DNA from: Mariprofundus sp.
GTDB taxonomy: Bacteria > Pseudomonadota > Zetaproteobacteria > Mariprofundales > Mariprofundaceae
Direction of reading: 5' to 3'
Assembly: GCA_030951065.1 (NCBI GenBank)
Contig: JAUZQH010000091.1
Span: forward strand, 1-9,875
Length of the DNA: 9,875 nt
The notes under the pieces are model-generated. The model saw nothing but the letters and a program-made list of their open reading frames with translations. It searched no databases and had not been told where the DNA came from. Both the position numbers and the translations under genes were made by a program. Numbering within the stretch: the stretch's first letter is position 1; each line of letters opens with the position of its first letter. Shown here in pieces: positions 1 to 7,881 of this stretch.

Positions 1-209
1 AGTATCTGGGCCAGCAGACCGGAGATCAGATAAGCCAGCACAGATGCAATACCGAGGCGTAAACGAAACAGCATCAGTAGCGAACACAGCAGTGCAATCA
101 CCAGTCCGTCGCCGAGGCCGGTGACGGTGCCGAAAAAGAGATCGCCCAGTGGCGTATGGGCATCGTTAATCAAGCGGAACAGGGTGTGTGTAGCAGTATC
201 ATTTTGCAT
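1..209 (-). CDS. Probable PAP2-family membrane phosphatase, N-terminal part (cut by window edge)
   Basis: Reading the minus strand from the ATG at 209-207 gives 69 open codons to the window edge, starting MQNDTATHTLFRLINDAHTP. There is a polar N-terminus, then L-G-D-L-F-F-G and a G-L-G-D-G-L-V-I motif leading into two hydrophobic segments (about residues 34-45 and 51-69). A short amphipathic start, an L/T-x-L-G-D-G motif and packed transmembrane helices are typical of the N-terminus of bacterial PAP2 (phosphatidic acid or undecaprenyl-pyrophosphate) phosphatases. The catalytic K-x6-R-P, P-S-G-H and S-R-x5-H-x3-D motifs would lie outside the window, so activity cannot be checked. No clear Shine-Dalgarno precedes this ATG. 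The frame stays open a little further upstream (GTG, TTG), so the start is uncertain. It is divergent from the helicase gene. It could be another small polytopic membrane protein. Confidence 0.45.
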   Translation of the reverse strand, partial: MQNDTATHTLFRLINDAHTPLGDLFFGTVTGLGDGLVIALLCSLLMLFRLRLGIASVLAYLISGLLAQI

Positions 210-424
210 CAGCGCCACACTACGCAGCAATGGGACGGGTTTCTACTGGTTGCGATTTCTATGGAAATGGTCAGGGTGCGCATCTCCTGAAGGGATATTT
301 CATTCCCTTCGTCTGCCCGGTCAGTCACTGATGTCCGGCGATTCGGAAACTAAAACAGCACCCATCATTTCAGTGAGTCTTTGTGTGAACAGGCCATGTT
401 CGGGTGCAACTGGAATATAAATAA

Positions 425-1705
425 ATGAAATTCGATCAACTCGGCTTATCAGCCGAACTCCTGCGCGCGGTCAATGATCAGGGATATACAAGCCCGACAC
501 CGGTACAGGAAAAATCCATCCCGGTAGTACTGGAAGGCCACGATATTCTGGCCGGAGCCCAGACCGGCACCGGCAAGACAGCCGGTTTTACGCTGCCGAT
601 GCTGCATTTGATGCAGAAAAACCATGTCGAGCGCCACCATCAACGCCCGGTGCGGGCGCTGGTATTGACGCCGACGCGTGAGCTGGCGGCGCAGATTGGT
701 GAAAGCGTTTCGACTTACGGTAAATACCTGCCGTTACGCTCCACCGTGGTATTCGGCGGTGTGGGCATCAACCCGCAGATTGAAAAATTGAAACGTGGCG
801 TCGATATCCTGGTGGCTACGCCGGGGCGTTTGCTGGATCTGGCCAACCAGCGCAAGGTGGATCTGTCCAAAATTGAATTTTTCGTGCTCGATGAAGCCGA
901 TCGCATGCTTGATATGGGCTTTATTCACGATATTCGCCGTGTCTTGAAATTGCTGCCACGGCAACGCCAGAACCTGTTGTTTTCGGCTACGTTTTCAAAA
1001 GAGATCAAACAACTGGCCGGTGGCTTTCTGAACTCGCCGGTCTTTGTCGAGGTGGCGCGTAACGAAGCCACCCATCAGGTCACGCAGGTCGTTCACCCGG
1101 TCAGTAAATCGAAGAAGCGGGCATTGTTATCGCATCTGATTTCAGACGGCGAATGGCAGCAGGTGCTGGTATTTACCAAAACCAAACATGGTGCGAACCG
1201 TTTAACCAAGCAGCTGGAATCCGACGGTATTCAGGCTGCCGCTATTCATGGTAACAAGAGCCAGACGGCGCGCACCAAAGCGTTGGCGAGCTTCAAGAAA
1301 GGCGGTATCCGCGTGCTGGTCGCTACTGATATCGCGGCGCGCGGTCTGGATATCGACCAACTGCCGCATGTGGTCAATTTTGAGTTGCCGCATGTCGCTG
1401 AAGATTACATCCACCGCATTGGCCGAACCGGCCGGGCCGGGCGTACGGGTAAAGCGCTGTCTCTGGTTTGCGGAGAAGAAGATAAATTACTGCGTGGTAT
1501 CGAGCGCTTAATGAAAAAGTCGATTCCATCAGCATTGATTGCAGGTTTTGAACCGCGACCGGAAGATGAACTGCAGGCGCAGCCCGAACAGCAGCGCGGC
1601 AGACCCGAACACCGCCGGCACAACCCGCATTCGCCACGCAAACCGCGCAGCGCTCGCGGCAGACGTCCCGGCAGGCGTGAAAGGGAAGCCAGAAAGGCTT
1701 CATGA
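425..1705 (+). CDS. rhlE: RhlE-like DEAD-box ATP-dependent RNA helicase
   Basis: This 426-residue cytoplasmic protein should unwind short RNA duplexes using ATP; RhlE relatives act in ribosome assembly and RNA turnover. All the superfamily-2 DEAD-box motifs can be read in order: Q-motif region (F3, with PTPVQ at 25-29), motif I AQTGTGKT (45-52), Ia PTREL (83-87), TPGR (132-135), II DEAD (156-159), III SAT (187-189), IV VFTKTK (249-254), [11 protein letters not shown] (300-309) and [12 protein letters not shown] (330-339). The tail after about residue 375 is rich in Arg, Pro and Gln, a disordered RNA-binding extension usual in this group. The start Phe-Asp-x-Leu-Gly-Leu fits the RhlE family start, although no strong Shine-Dalgarno precedes the ATG. 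Its stop overlaps the next start (ATGA), so the two are probably co-translated. The assignment to RhlE rather than another DEAD-box subgroup is by overall pattern. Confidence 0.93.
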   Translation: MKFDQLGLSAELLRAVNDQGYTSPTPVQEKSIPVVLEGHDILAGAQTGTGKTAGFTLPMLHLMQKNHVERHHQRPVRALVLTPTRELAAQIGESVSTYGKYLPLRSTVVFGGVGINPQIEKLKRGVDILVATPGRLLDLANQRKVDLSKIEFFVLDEADRMLDMGFIHDIRRVLKLLPRQRQNLLFSATFSKEIKQLAGGFLNSPVFVEVARNEATHQVTQVVHPVSKSKKRALLSHLISDGEWQQVLVFTKTKHGANRLTKQLESDGIQAAAIHGNKSQTARTKALASFKKGGIRVLVATDIAARGLDIDQLPHVVNFELPHVAEDYIHRIGRTGRAGRTGKALSLVCGEEDKLLRGIERLMKKSIPSALIAGFEPRPEDELQAQPEQQRGRPEHRRHNPHSPRKPRSARGRRPGRREREARKAS

Positions 1706-1929
1706 ACAAACAGGTGGTGGTCGGCGTATGTCATGGCCCGCGTTGCAGGGATTACGGTGGTCTGACGCTGGCTGAGCAGTTGAAATATCAGGGTATGGCA
1801 GTTGAGGCGCTGGATTGCCAGAGCCTGTGCACGTATTCTCCGATTGTCCGCTTACATGATCGCGTTATCCATCGTGCTACAGATGAGCGGGTAACGGGTG
1901 TAGTCGTTGGAGGTGGGGGATGCTACTAA
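1702..1929 (+). CDS. Thioredoxin-like [2Fe-2S] ferredoxin domain protein
   Basis: This 75-residue cytoplasmic protein probably binds one [2Fe-2S] cluster. Four cysteines sit in the arrangement seen in the NuoE/thioredoxin-like ferredoxin fold: C10-x4-C15 (in V-C-H-G-P-R-C) and C39-x3-C43 (in D-C-Q-S-L-C). They are followed by [19 protein letters not shown], which matches the family's C-terminal strand and helix. A fifth cysteine, C74, lies in the glycine-rich C-terminus. The gap between the cysteine pairs (23 residues) is shorter than in NuoE, so this is a minimal version. Its ATG overlaps the helicase TGA by 4 bp, which points to translational coupling and shared transcription. The redox partner is unknown, and a link to helicase function is only inferred from the gene order. 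Confidence 0.72.
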   Translation: MNKQVVVGVCHGPRCRDYGGLTLAEQLKYQGMAVEALDCQSLCTYSPIVRLHDRVIHRATDERVTGVVVGGGGCY

Positions 1930-1947
1930 CGACTATTCACAATTGTC

Positions 1948-1976
1948 TTGACATCCCCCCCCCGCAATAATCATGC
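1948..1976 (+). promoter_or_regulatory. Candidate promoter with a nine-C tract in the spacer
   Basis: A perfect TTGACA (1948-1953) is followed by T, then nine consecutive Cs (1955-1963) and AATAAT (1966-1971). AATAAT differs from the consensus -10 (TATAAT) at one base, but the present spacing is only 12 bp. The hexamer at 17 bp spacing (1971-1976) is a poor -10. It lies just upstream of the small exported protein and the RHS gene. Either it is a weak or chance promoter, or it is one whose strength depends on tract length. Confidence 0.3.
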
Positions 1977-2002
1977 CAAGTCTGGGAGAGAGAGGGCTAA
2001 AC

Positions 2003-2254
2003 ATGAGACATATCAAATGCATTATATTGTTATCATCATTACTGATGTCGGGTTCTGCGATAGCTGCGGATGTAATGCAGGCGGATGTATCTGCCAATGA
2101 GGTGATTCATGAGCAGCAGGTTCAGCAGCAGCTGACCCAATTGCAACAGGCACGCGATGCCGCGTTTCTGAAGCAACTGGAAGCTGAAGCGAAGCTCATG
2201 GAGCTGCAGTCAGCAACCGGGCCAACAACGAGCACGGTTCCGGCAGTACCGTAG
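2003..2254 (+). CDS. Small exported Gln-rich coiled-coil protein, function unknown
   Basis: I do not recognise a named family. The ATG at 2003 is chosen because a purine-rich GGGAGAGAGAGGG stretch lies just upstream and because it gives a clean Sec signal peptide: MRHIKC, then a hydrophobic stretch, then SGSAIA before ADVMQ, with an A-x-A type cleavage site at about residue 21. An in-frame ATG at 1973 would put ten polar residues ahead of the signal and lacks this context. The mature part of about 62 residues is rich in Gln, Glu, Ala and Leu (QQVQQQLTQLQQ and similar) with heptad-like spacing, so it is probably a short helical or coiled-coil periplasmic protein, with a Thr/Pro/Val-rich tail. 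It sits on the same strand just upstream of the RHS gene, 81 bp before its ATG, and may be co-transcribed. An accessory or chaperone-like role in RHS export is possible but unsupported by motif. Confidence 0.6.
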   Translation: MRHIKCIILLSSLLMSGSAIAADVMQADVSANEVIHEQQVQQQLTQLQQARDAAFLKQLEAEAKLMELQSATGPTTSTVPAVP

Positions 2255-2335
2255 GAACAATCATACCATAATCTGATCTAACCCGGTTATTCCATATTGA
2301 TTTTCAAGCCGATTAATTTCGGAGAGGGGAAAACC

Positions 2336-4459
2336 ATGCCTCGCATAGCTGCAAGTATCTTGTTTGTGTTGATCACCCTGTTCTCCGGCACGTCATTTTC
2401 TGCTGTGGATATGAGCCAGAGTCGAGGTGATGTGCTCTCGTATGTCGGCTCGTTTAACGAGGGAATTCCGATTGCAGTTGCTCCCGGCCGGGCCGGCATG
2501 CAACCGTCGCTGACCTTGCAATATTCTTCGGCAGCCGGAAACGGTCTGTACGGTTACGGCTGGAACCTGGACATCGCGCGCATTGAACGTGACAGCAGGA
2601 AAGGCGCACCGAAATATGATAGCAGTGACACTTATCTGCTGGTTATGAAGGGAGCCCGGCAGGCCCTGATACCGGTAGGTGGCAACGAATACCGTGTAGC
2701 CAACGAATCTGCTTTTCTGAAGATTACCCGTACCGTTTCAGGCTGGGAGATTCGCGACCGGAAACGTACGATCTACACCCTTGCCGCCCCCTGGCCGATG
2801 ACAGGTCTGAAACAGTTCAGCTGGAGTCTGAGCCGTGTGGTGGATGTGAACGGCAACAACATGGATTACAGCTATGCCGACGGGAGTCTGGGGCACCGTT
2901 TAACCCGTATCACGTACGGCGTAAATAATCGGGTGACGTTTCAGTATGAAGCACGCCCTGATCGGATCATGAGTTACAGATCGGGTTTGCGCAGTGATAT
3001 CAAGTTACGTCTGAGTGCAGTGCACTCCTATGCCGGCAATCGCCTGGCATCGCATATCGGTTTCAGTTACCAGCCGCCGCTAATACATGACAATCGTAGT
3101 CTGTTGAGCCAGGCGACCGTGTTTGATGTGGATGGCATCCTGCCATTACGCAGCTCACAGTTTTCCTATACCCTGCAAAACCAGTCTGTCGCGGATGGCT
3201 CGTGGGATGTATTGCCAACGTTCAGAAAGAAAACGAGCAATCGCAACTGGCTAAAATCCAACAGTGTTCTTGTTGATGTAAACGGGGATGGTATTGAGGA
3301 AAGCGCGGCAGGAAAGCTCTGGCGCAGTGGCAAGAATTCGTTTAAGCCTCCGTTTATACTGCCGGATGCCGGCATCAGCCATTACAGTTATGTCCGGAGA
3401 AGCAGGACTTATATAGTGCAACGCCTGTCGGATGTACCGAGGGGATTTCAGGATAAGGTGACGACCCATTATCGCGAACGTGCGATTGTGGATATGAACG
3501 GCGACGGTTATCTGGACTGGGTATTTCGCGATGCCGCAGGCGTGTGGCGCATGTATTATCATAACGGCAAGGCGCTCAACAGCAGCTACGAAGCATGGGC
3601 TGATCCGTCCGGAAGTGCCGAGCTGCATGCCCTGTATGATGTTAATGCTGACGGTTTGCCGGATTTGCTTTATCTCGGCGCTGCCACGCCGAGCACCTAT
3701 GGTGCTTACTGGACGGTCTACCTTAACACCGGCACTGCCTTTGCGGCACAGGGCTACAGGGTATATCTGGCCCAATGGCCGATTTCCGACTATTCGCCAA
3801 GGACGATACTTCAGCCACGATCTTTTATGAGTGATACGGTACCTGCCATTCTGATGCATCAGGCATGGGATTCAAAACCGCTCATGACCTCGGTGACCGA
3901 TCAGGCCAGTGGTCTGAGCAAGACTGTTACATATGCATTGCAGCAAGGCATTACCAATGCCCCCTCGTTAAAGCTATGGGTCGTGAAACGCATCCGCACC
4001 AGCGCCCGGAATGTAGAAGCACGTTCCTCGGTTTATACCTATCGCGGTGGTTTATTCATCGCCAGCAAGATGGAGTTTCGCGGCTTCGCCACAGCGACTC
4101 AGAAAGACGAGCAGACAGGCATACTGACGACCACAACCTATGCGCAGGATCTGATTTTTCAGGGGCGTCCGACCCGCGTTGAAACCAGCCTTCACGGTGT
4201 AACGCTGTCGAGCATATCGACCAGCTGGGCAGCCCGCGCATACAATGCAGGAAAACGCCACTTTGCCTATCCGGCATCCGTACATCGGCTGAGTTACGAT
4301 CTGAATGGCGTGCTGCTGAAGGATTCAACGGCTACTTCCACCTACGATAATTTCGGACACGTGCTGACTTCGGCAACAGTCGGCACGGACGGATTCCAAA
4401 ATCGATCTTTAACACTTACAGCGGTACGGACAGTTGCGCGGCCACTGCAACCACGGTGA
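2336..4459 (+). CDS. RHS polymorphic toxin, N-terminal part: signal peptide, SpvB and VCBS/FG-GAP repeats (frameshifted)
   Basis: This is the 5' part of a giant RHS protein (707 residues before the stop). The ATG at 2336 is preferred over the upstream in-frame TTG at 2297 because a GGAGAGGGG Shine-Dalgarno lies at 2321-2329 and because it starts a Sec signal peptide (residues 1 to about 23, MPRIAASILFVLITLFSGTS then FSA). Residues about 36-87 carry the SpvB/TcaC N-terminal signature: V-G-S-F-N-E-G, A-P-G-R-A-G-M-Q-P-S-L-T-L-Q-Y-S-S and Y-G-W-N-L. Three calcium-binding-like VCBS/FG-GAP loops follow: DVNGDG (314-319), DMNGDG (from 386) and DVNADG (from 435). After these the protein moves into the TcdB-middle and RHS region (Y-D-N-F-G-H). 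Past the A run at 4398-4401 the frame encodes unrelated residues and stops at 4459. The RHS reading continues one frame back, so this is one gene with a single-base break, or a sequencing error. Confidence 0.85.
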   Translation: MPRIAASILFVLITLFSGTSFSAVDMSQSRGDVLSYVGSFNEGIPIAVAPGRAGMQPSLTLQYSSAAGNGLYGYGWNLDIARIERDSRKGAPKYDSSDTYLLVMKGARQALIPVGGNEYRVANESAFLKITRTVSGWEIRDRKRTIYTLAAPWPMTGLKQFSWSLSRVVDVNGNNMDYSYADGSLGHRLTRITYGVNNRVTFQYEARPDRIMSYRSGLRSDIKLRLSAVHSYAGNRLASHIGFSYQPPLIHDNRSLLSQATVFDVDGILPLRSSQFSYTLQNQSVADGSWDVLPTFRKKTSNRNWLKSNSVLVDVNGDGIEESAAGKLWRSGKNSFKPPFILPDAGISHYSYVRRSRTYIVQRLSDVPRGFQDKVTTHYRERAIVDMNGDGYLDWVFRDAAGVWRMYYHNGKALNSSYEAWADPSGSAELHALYDVNADGLPDLLYLGAATPSTYGAYWTVYLNTGTAFAAQGYRVYLAQWPISDYSPRTILQPRSFMSDTVPAILMHQAWDSKPLMTSVTDQASGLSKTVTYALQQGITNAPSLKLWVVKRIRTSARNVEARSSVYTYRGGLFIASKMEFRGFATATQKDEQTGILTTTTYAQDLIFQGRPTRVETSLHGVTLSSISTSWAARAYNAGKRHFAYPASVHRLSYDLNGVLLKDSTATSTYDNFGHVLTSATVGTDGFQNRSLTLTAVRTVARPLQPR
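4397..4402 (+). other. Frameshift point inside the RHS gene (CAAAAT)
   Basis: Upstream the open frame reads V-G-T-D-G-F-Q. Downstream the -1 frame reads K-S-I-F-N-T-Y-S-G-T-D, the expected continuation in RHS proteins. Adding one A to the four-A run restores one frame. The site does not fit the usual X-XXY-YYZ slippery heptamer, so a mutation or an assembly/read error in the homopolymer is more likely than programmed shifting. Confidence 0.8.
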
Positions 4460-7400
4460 CCCGCAAACACCGGGTGAAAAACGGTATTCCGGCCAGTGTG
4501 CTGAACAGTGCAACCTACAATCGATATATGACTATTTATCTGCATCCTTTAACAACAACGGGTGTCACTGCAGATGTCCGGCTTGCCAATATACGCCTGA
4601 ACAGGGCCGCCGTGCACTACATCAATGCGGTGACCATCCGCAACTGGGGCTACCACCTGGAAAGTTATCAGGTCACGGTATCCGATCCGAGCGGTGCTTG
4701 TTGGAAGGTGCGGCATTTGCTGGAAGCGCAGGTGACGGCAACCACGCCGGCAGGCTCCAGCACACGCATTTCCAGCTTCGCCTATAATGGCAAGGGTCAG
4801 CTGCTCTCGGAAACTATCGAGCCGGGCAGTAATATCTGGCAGAAAACGACCTATGCCTACGATGTTTTCGGCAATCGCACCAGAACCACCGTGACCGGTG
4901 TCGGTATTGCTGCACGCACCACCACTGTCGCTTATGACGGCAATGGTCAATTCCCGGTATCGACAACCAATGCGCTGAATCATAAGGAAACATACACATG
5001 GGATGCCCGCTTCGGCGTCAAAACCAGTCTGACCGGTCCGAACGGACTGAAAGCGACATGGCAGTATGACGGTTTCGGCAGAAAGATTCGTGAAGATCGG
5101 GCCGATGCTACGTTTACCCGGATAAGTTACGAAGACCTGATCACGACACCTGCCCTGACATGGCCGGGCAAGGTGACGACCACAGCCAGCGGCAGCAATC
5201 CGGATATTACCATGTCCGATGCCTATGGCCGTGTACGTGTATACTATGTTGATCGGGATATGAACGGCACATGGTTGATCAAACGCACGGATTATAATCG
5301 TTTGGGTCAGGTATCGCGTCAGTCGCTGCCCTACAGGTATGGAGGCACGCCGTTGTGGAGCACATATACATATGATGCACTGGGTCGTGTGCTGACTGCC
5401 ACCAGTCCCGGGGGTGATGTGGCAAGAAGCAGCTATCAGGGCCTGAGCGTTTCCACCACCAATGCCAAAGGCCAACGCACCATCACGGAGAAAAACAGCC
5501 AGGGTAAGGTGATCAGGGTAACCGATGCTGCCGGTGGTGTGATGACCTATACTTATGGCGGTTTCGGTCATCTGGGTCGTACACAGGATGCCAGCGGCAA
5601 TATCACCCGCATGGGTTACGATACCCGTGGCCGCAAGAAGTGGATGCAGGATCCTGATATGGGCTACTGGAGCTATGATTACGATGCTCTGGGTAATCTG
5701 ACTCGACAGATTGATGCCAAGGGACAGGTCACGACGATGACCTATGACAAGCTGAGCCGCATGAGATCGCGCAGCGAACCCGAAGGCATCAGCCGCTGGT
5801 ATTACGACACCAAGTGGGTCGGAGCCCTGTCCGGCGAAACTTCGCCCGGTGCCGGTAAATCGTATGTGTACGACAGGTTCGGGCGGGTGGTGTCTTCCAC
5901 CACAACCATCAACGGGCAGTCCTATGTGGTGGATACGTCCTATGATCGTTTCGGTCGCGTCAGTACGGTGAGCTATCCGCTGAGTCAGTCATGGAATCGT
6001 TTAACCGTCCGTCGCAACTACAATAATTTTAACCACCTGCAATCGCTGAGCAACGATGCAACGCATGCACTGATCTGGCAGGCCAATGCCGTGGATGAAC
6101 TGGGCCGCATCACGCAGGAGACCTTCGGCAATCAGGTGGTGACCGATCATATCTATAACCCCTTGCGCGGTACGCTCAAGCAGATCAAAAGCCGCAACGC
6201 AGCCGGTCGTACCGTGCAGTCGAATCTTTATGTCTATGATGTGCTGGGTAACATGCAGCGCCGGGTTGATTTTATCAACCGGGTGGACGAATCGTTCACT
6301 TATGACAATCTCAACCGTCTGACAGGTGCGAGCTGGACACCGGGTGCGAGTTTGACAGCTCCGGCAGGATATACGGCCAGAACATACCGTTATGATGCCA
6401 TCGGCAATATCACTTACAAATCCGATGTAGGTGCCTATAGCTACCATCCGTATCACCCGCATGCTGTACAAAGCGCAGGCGGCAACAGCTATGTTTACGA
6501 TGCCAATGGCAATATGGCCAGAGGAGCAGGGCGAACGCTGCACTGGACCAGCTTCAATAAACCGTCGGGTATCTGGACGGCAACCGGGTATACGGGTTTT
6601 ACTTACGATGCCGGCCACAACCGCATCAGCAAAACCACACCCACCACTGAAACACATTATATCGGCAAACTGTTCGAGCGACAGGTGATGAATGGTATCA
6701 CCAGGGATGTGAACTACATCTATGCAGGCTCCAGACTGATCAGCCAGGTGGAAGAAGTCAGTGGCATGACCACGGTCAAATACATCCACAGCGATCATCT
6801 GGGCAGTATCAGCATGATTACCGATGCCAACGGAACGGTATTGGAACGCCTGAGCTTCGATGCCTTCGGCAAACCGAGGAACGCCAACGGCACGGATGCG
6901 GCAACGCCGGTTACATCGAACCGGACCACACGCGGATATACCGGCCACGAGATGGATGCATCGACCGGGCTGATCAATATGAATGCACGGCTGTATGATC
7001 CGGTGTTGGGAAGGTTTATCTCGGCGGATACGATTATTACCGATCCATTGCTGATGCAGGATTTCAATCGATATAGCTATGTGTTGAACAACCCCCTAGC
7101 ATATACCGACCCTTCGGGGCATAGCTGGTGGACGAGTTTTCGGAATAGCGTTCTTGTACCATTGGCACGACAAATGGTTACAACTGTTGTTGCTGGAACG
7201 CTTATGTTTTTTGGTGTTGATCCCGTGACGGCATACGGGATTGGCGGTTTTACATCCAGTCTGGCATTTGGAGGCAACGGAGAAGAAAATATTATTTCTG
7301 GTATTACGTCCGCTGCGTCATACGGGCTAGGGAATCCAGAAATGAGTCTAGCAAGCAGGTATCTATTGCTGGTGGGTGTTCTCGATTTCAATTTGGGAGC

Positions 7401-7881
7401 TAAAAGGCTTTTTTCAGGCAATGGTTCTCCGACTGTGAGCGGTCAAATCATAAGCGGAGCCAGTACAGCTACAGGCAGTGGATTCCAGACTGCGGCATTT
7501 GCTAGATTGGTGAGTGATGAAGGTCAAATTCCGAAGAAACATCTGTCATTATGGGAAGCTAATAGGCATTATAGAAATGGAGGAGGAAGTCCTATAACAA
7601 TTGATGCCTCTGAATTGACTGTTAAAAGAATCACCTCATGGCGAAATGGTGAAGCACTAGGGCGCGTACAAGGCGTAGATTTTTTAGTGCATGGCACTAT
7701 TACGCTGAAAATGGATTCGATCGGAAACCTCTATCTTAAGGAAGGTCTATACAACTTCGATATTAAGCCGTGGAATAACAACTTTATTCGGAATATTGAA
7801 ACTATAGGTGCCCACACTCTTGCAGGGCCAGGCGATCCATTCATGATCTACTACGAGGGTTCCCCGAATGTTTTGCCTTAG
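4456..7881 (+). CDS. RHS polymorphic toxin, C-terminal part: YD-repeat core plus variable tip
   Basis: This 1,141-codon frame opens at a GTG that overlaps the previous stop (GTGA). The protein really begins further upstream, because the same frame is RHS-like from about 4399, so the GTG is probably not the native start. Dozens of YD repeats of the type Y-D-x-x-G-R-x-x form the RHS cocoon, for example Y-D-A-L-G-R-V-L, Y-D-R-F-G-R-V and Y-D-V-L-G-N-M. The core ends with the conserved H-S-D-H-L-G-S-I, L-Y-D-P-V-L-G-R-F-I-S-A-D (from residue 846) and T-D-P-S-G-H (884-889) motifs. Residues about 893-1141 are the variable tip. Its first part is hydrophobic (about 902-935), a usual linker. Its last 110 residues (from L-W-E-A-N-R-H-Y at 1032) are the likely toxin. 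No PAAR domain is visible, and together with the N-terminal signal peptide this suggests Sec-dependent export and surface display rather than type VI delivery. The next gene overlaps its stop by 14 bp. Confidence 0.9.
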   Translation: MTRKHRVKNGIPASVLNSATYNRYMTIYLHPLTTTGVTADVRLANIRLNRAAVHYINAVTIRNWGYHLESYQVTVSDPSGACWKVRHLLEAQVTATTPAGSSTRISSFAYNGKGQLLSETIEPGSNIWQKTTYAYDVFGNRTRTTVTGVGIAARTTTVAYDGNGQFPVSTTNALNHKETYTWDARFGVKTSLTGPNGLKATWQYDGFGRKIREDRADATFTRISYEDLITTPALTWPGKVTTTASGSNPDITMSDAYGRVRVYYVDRDMNGTWLIKRTDYNRLGQVSRQSLPYRYGGTPLWSTYTYDALGRVLTATSPGGDVARSSYQGLSVSTTNAKGQRTITEKNSQGKVIRVTDAAGGVMTYTYGGFGHLGRTQDASGNITRMGYDTRGRKKWMQDPDMGYWSYDYDALGNLTRQIDAKGQVTTMTYDKLSRMRSRSEPEGISRWYYDTKWVGALSGETSPGAGKSYVYDRFGRVVSSTTTINGQSYVVDTSYDRFGRVSTVSYPLSQSWNRLTVRRNYNNFNHLQSLSNDATHALIWQANAVDELGRITQETFGNQVVTDHIYNPLRGTLKQIKSRNAAGRTVQSNLYVYDVLGNMQRRVDFINRVDESFTYDNLNRLTGASWTPGASLTAPAGYTARTYRYDAIGNITYKSDVGAYSYHPYHPHAVQSAGGNSYVYDANGNMARGAGRTLHWTSFNKPSGIWTATGYTGFTYDAGHNRISKTTPTTETHYIGKLFERQVMNGITRDVNYIYAGSRLISQVEEVSGMTTVKYIHSDHLGSISMITDANGTVLERLSFDAFGKPRNANGTDAATPVTSNRTTRGYTGHEMDASTGLINMNARLYDPVLGRFISADTIITDPLLMQDFNRYSYVLNNPLAYTDPSGHSWWTSFRNSVLVPLARQMVTTVVAGTLMFFGVDPVTAYGIGGFTSSLAFGGNGEENIISGITSAASYGLGNPEMSLASRYLLLVGVLDFNLGAKRLFSGNGSPTVSGQIISGASTATGSGFQTAAFARLVSDEGQIPKKHLSLWEANRHYRNGGGSPITIDASELTVKRITSWRNGEALGRVQGVDFLVHGTITLKMDSIGNLYLKEGLYNFDIKPWNNNFIRNIETIGAHTLAGPGDPFMIYYEGSPNVLP
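7132..7881 (+). other. Variable RHS tip (presumed toxin module), unrecognised family
   Basis: Base composition becomes visibly AT-richer right after the codons for D-P-S-G-H-S-W-W, which is how swapped RHS tips normally look. The module has a hydrophobic linker, then a Gly/Ser/Thr-rich stretch, then a domain of about 110 residues containing L-W-E-A-N-R-H-Y-R-N-G-G-G, H-G-T-I-T-L-K, Y-N-F-D-I-K-P-W and I-E-T-I-G-A-H, ending at Y-Y-E-G-S-P-N-V-L-P. From memory its strand order resembles the C-terminal domain of colicin M (G-N-I-T-L-K, then Y-D-F-N, then L-T-R-L-G-A). The Asp, His and Arg residues essential in colicin M are not at the matching places, so this is only a weak lead. Activity is unknown. 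Confidence 0.65.

Noticed and set aside
121..420. Plus-strand open frame of 99 codons upstream of the helicase
   Set aside because: It runs antisense over the membrane-protein start and then through the divergent intergenic region. It has no ribosome site and no recognisable domain.
416..421. TATAAA as a -10 box for the helicase gene
   Set aside because: It lies 3 bases before the ATG with no matching -35 at proper spacing, so it would only work for a leaderless transcript.
1901..1935. Inverted repeat TAGTCGTT / AACGACTA as a terminator after the ferredoxin gene
   Set aside because: The stem is only 8 bp with a 19-base loop and no T run follows, so it does not qualify as an intrinsic terminator.
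4456..4459. GTGA overlap as a true start for a separate downstream RHS protein
   Set aside because: RHS-like sequence in this frame extends back to about 4399, upstream of the GTG, and no Shine-Dalgarno is present. A frameshift explains it better, although coupled translation cannot be excluded.
4549..5571. Long minus-strand open frame (340 codons) inside the RHS gene, with similar ones at 3251-3859 and 6001-6948
   Set aside because: These are antisense shadows of the GC-rich, repetitive RHS coding sequence. Their products are low-complexity Ile/Gly/Ala/Cys mixtures with no domain.
6268..6292. Hairpin GGTTGAT-TTT-ATCAACC inside the RHS gene
   Set aside because: It lies in conserved coding sequence (R-V-D-F-I-N-R-V-D) and is explained by codon content. 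It has no terminator T run.
4800..7100. Repeated YD motifs as a DNA repeat or CRISPR array
   Set aside because: The repetition is at protein level, with variable spacing and divergent codons. No regular DNA repeat-spacer pattern is present.
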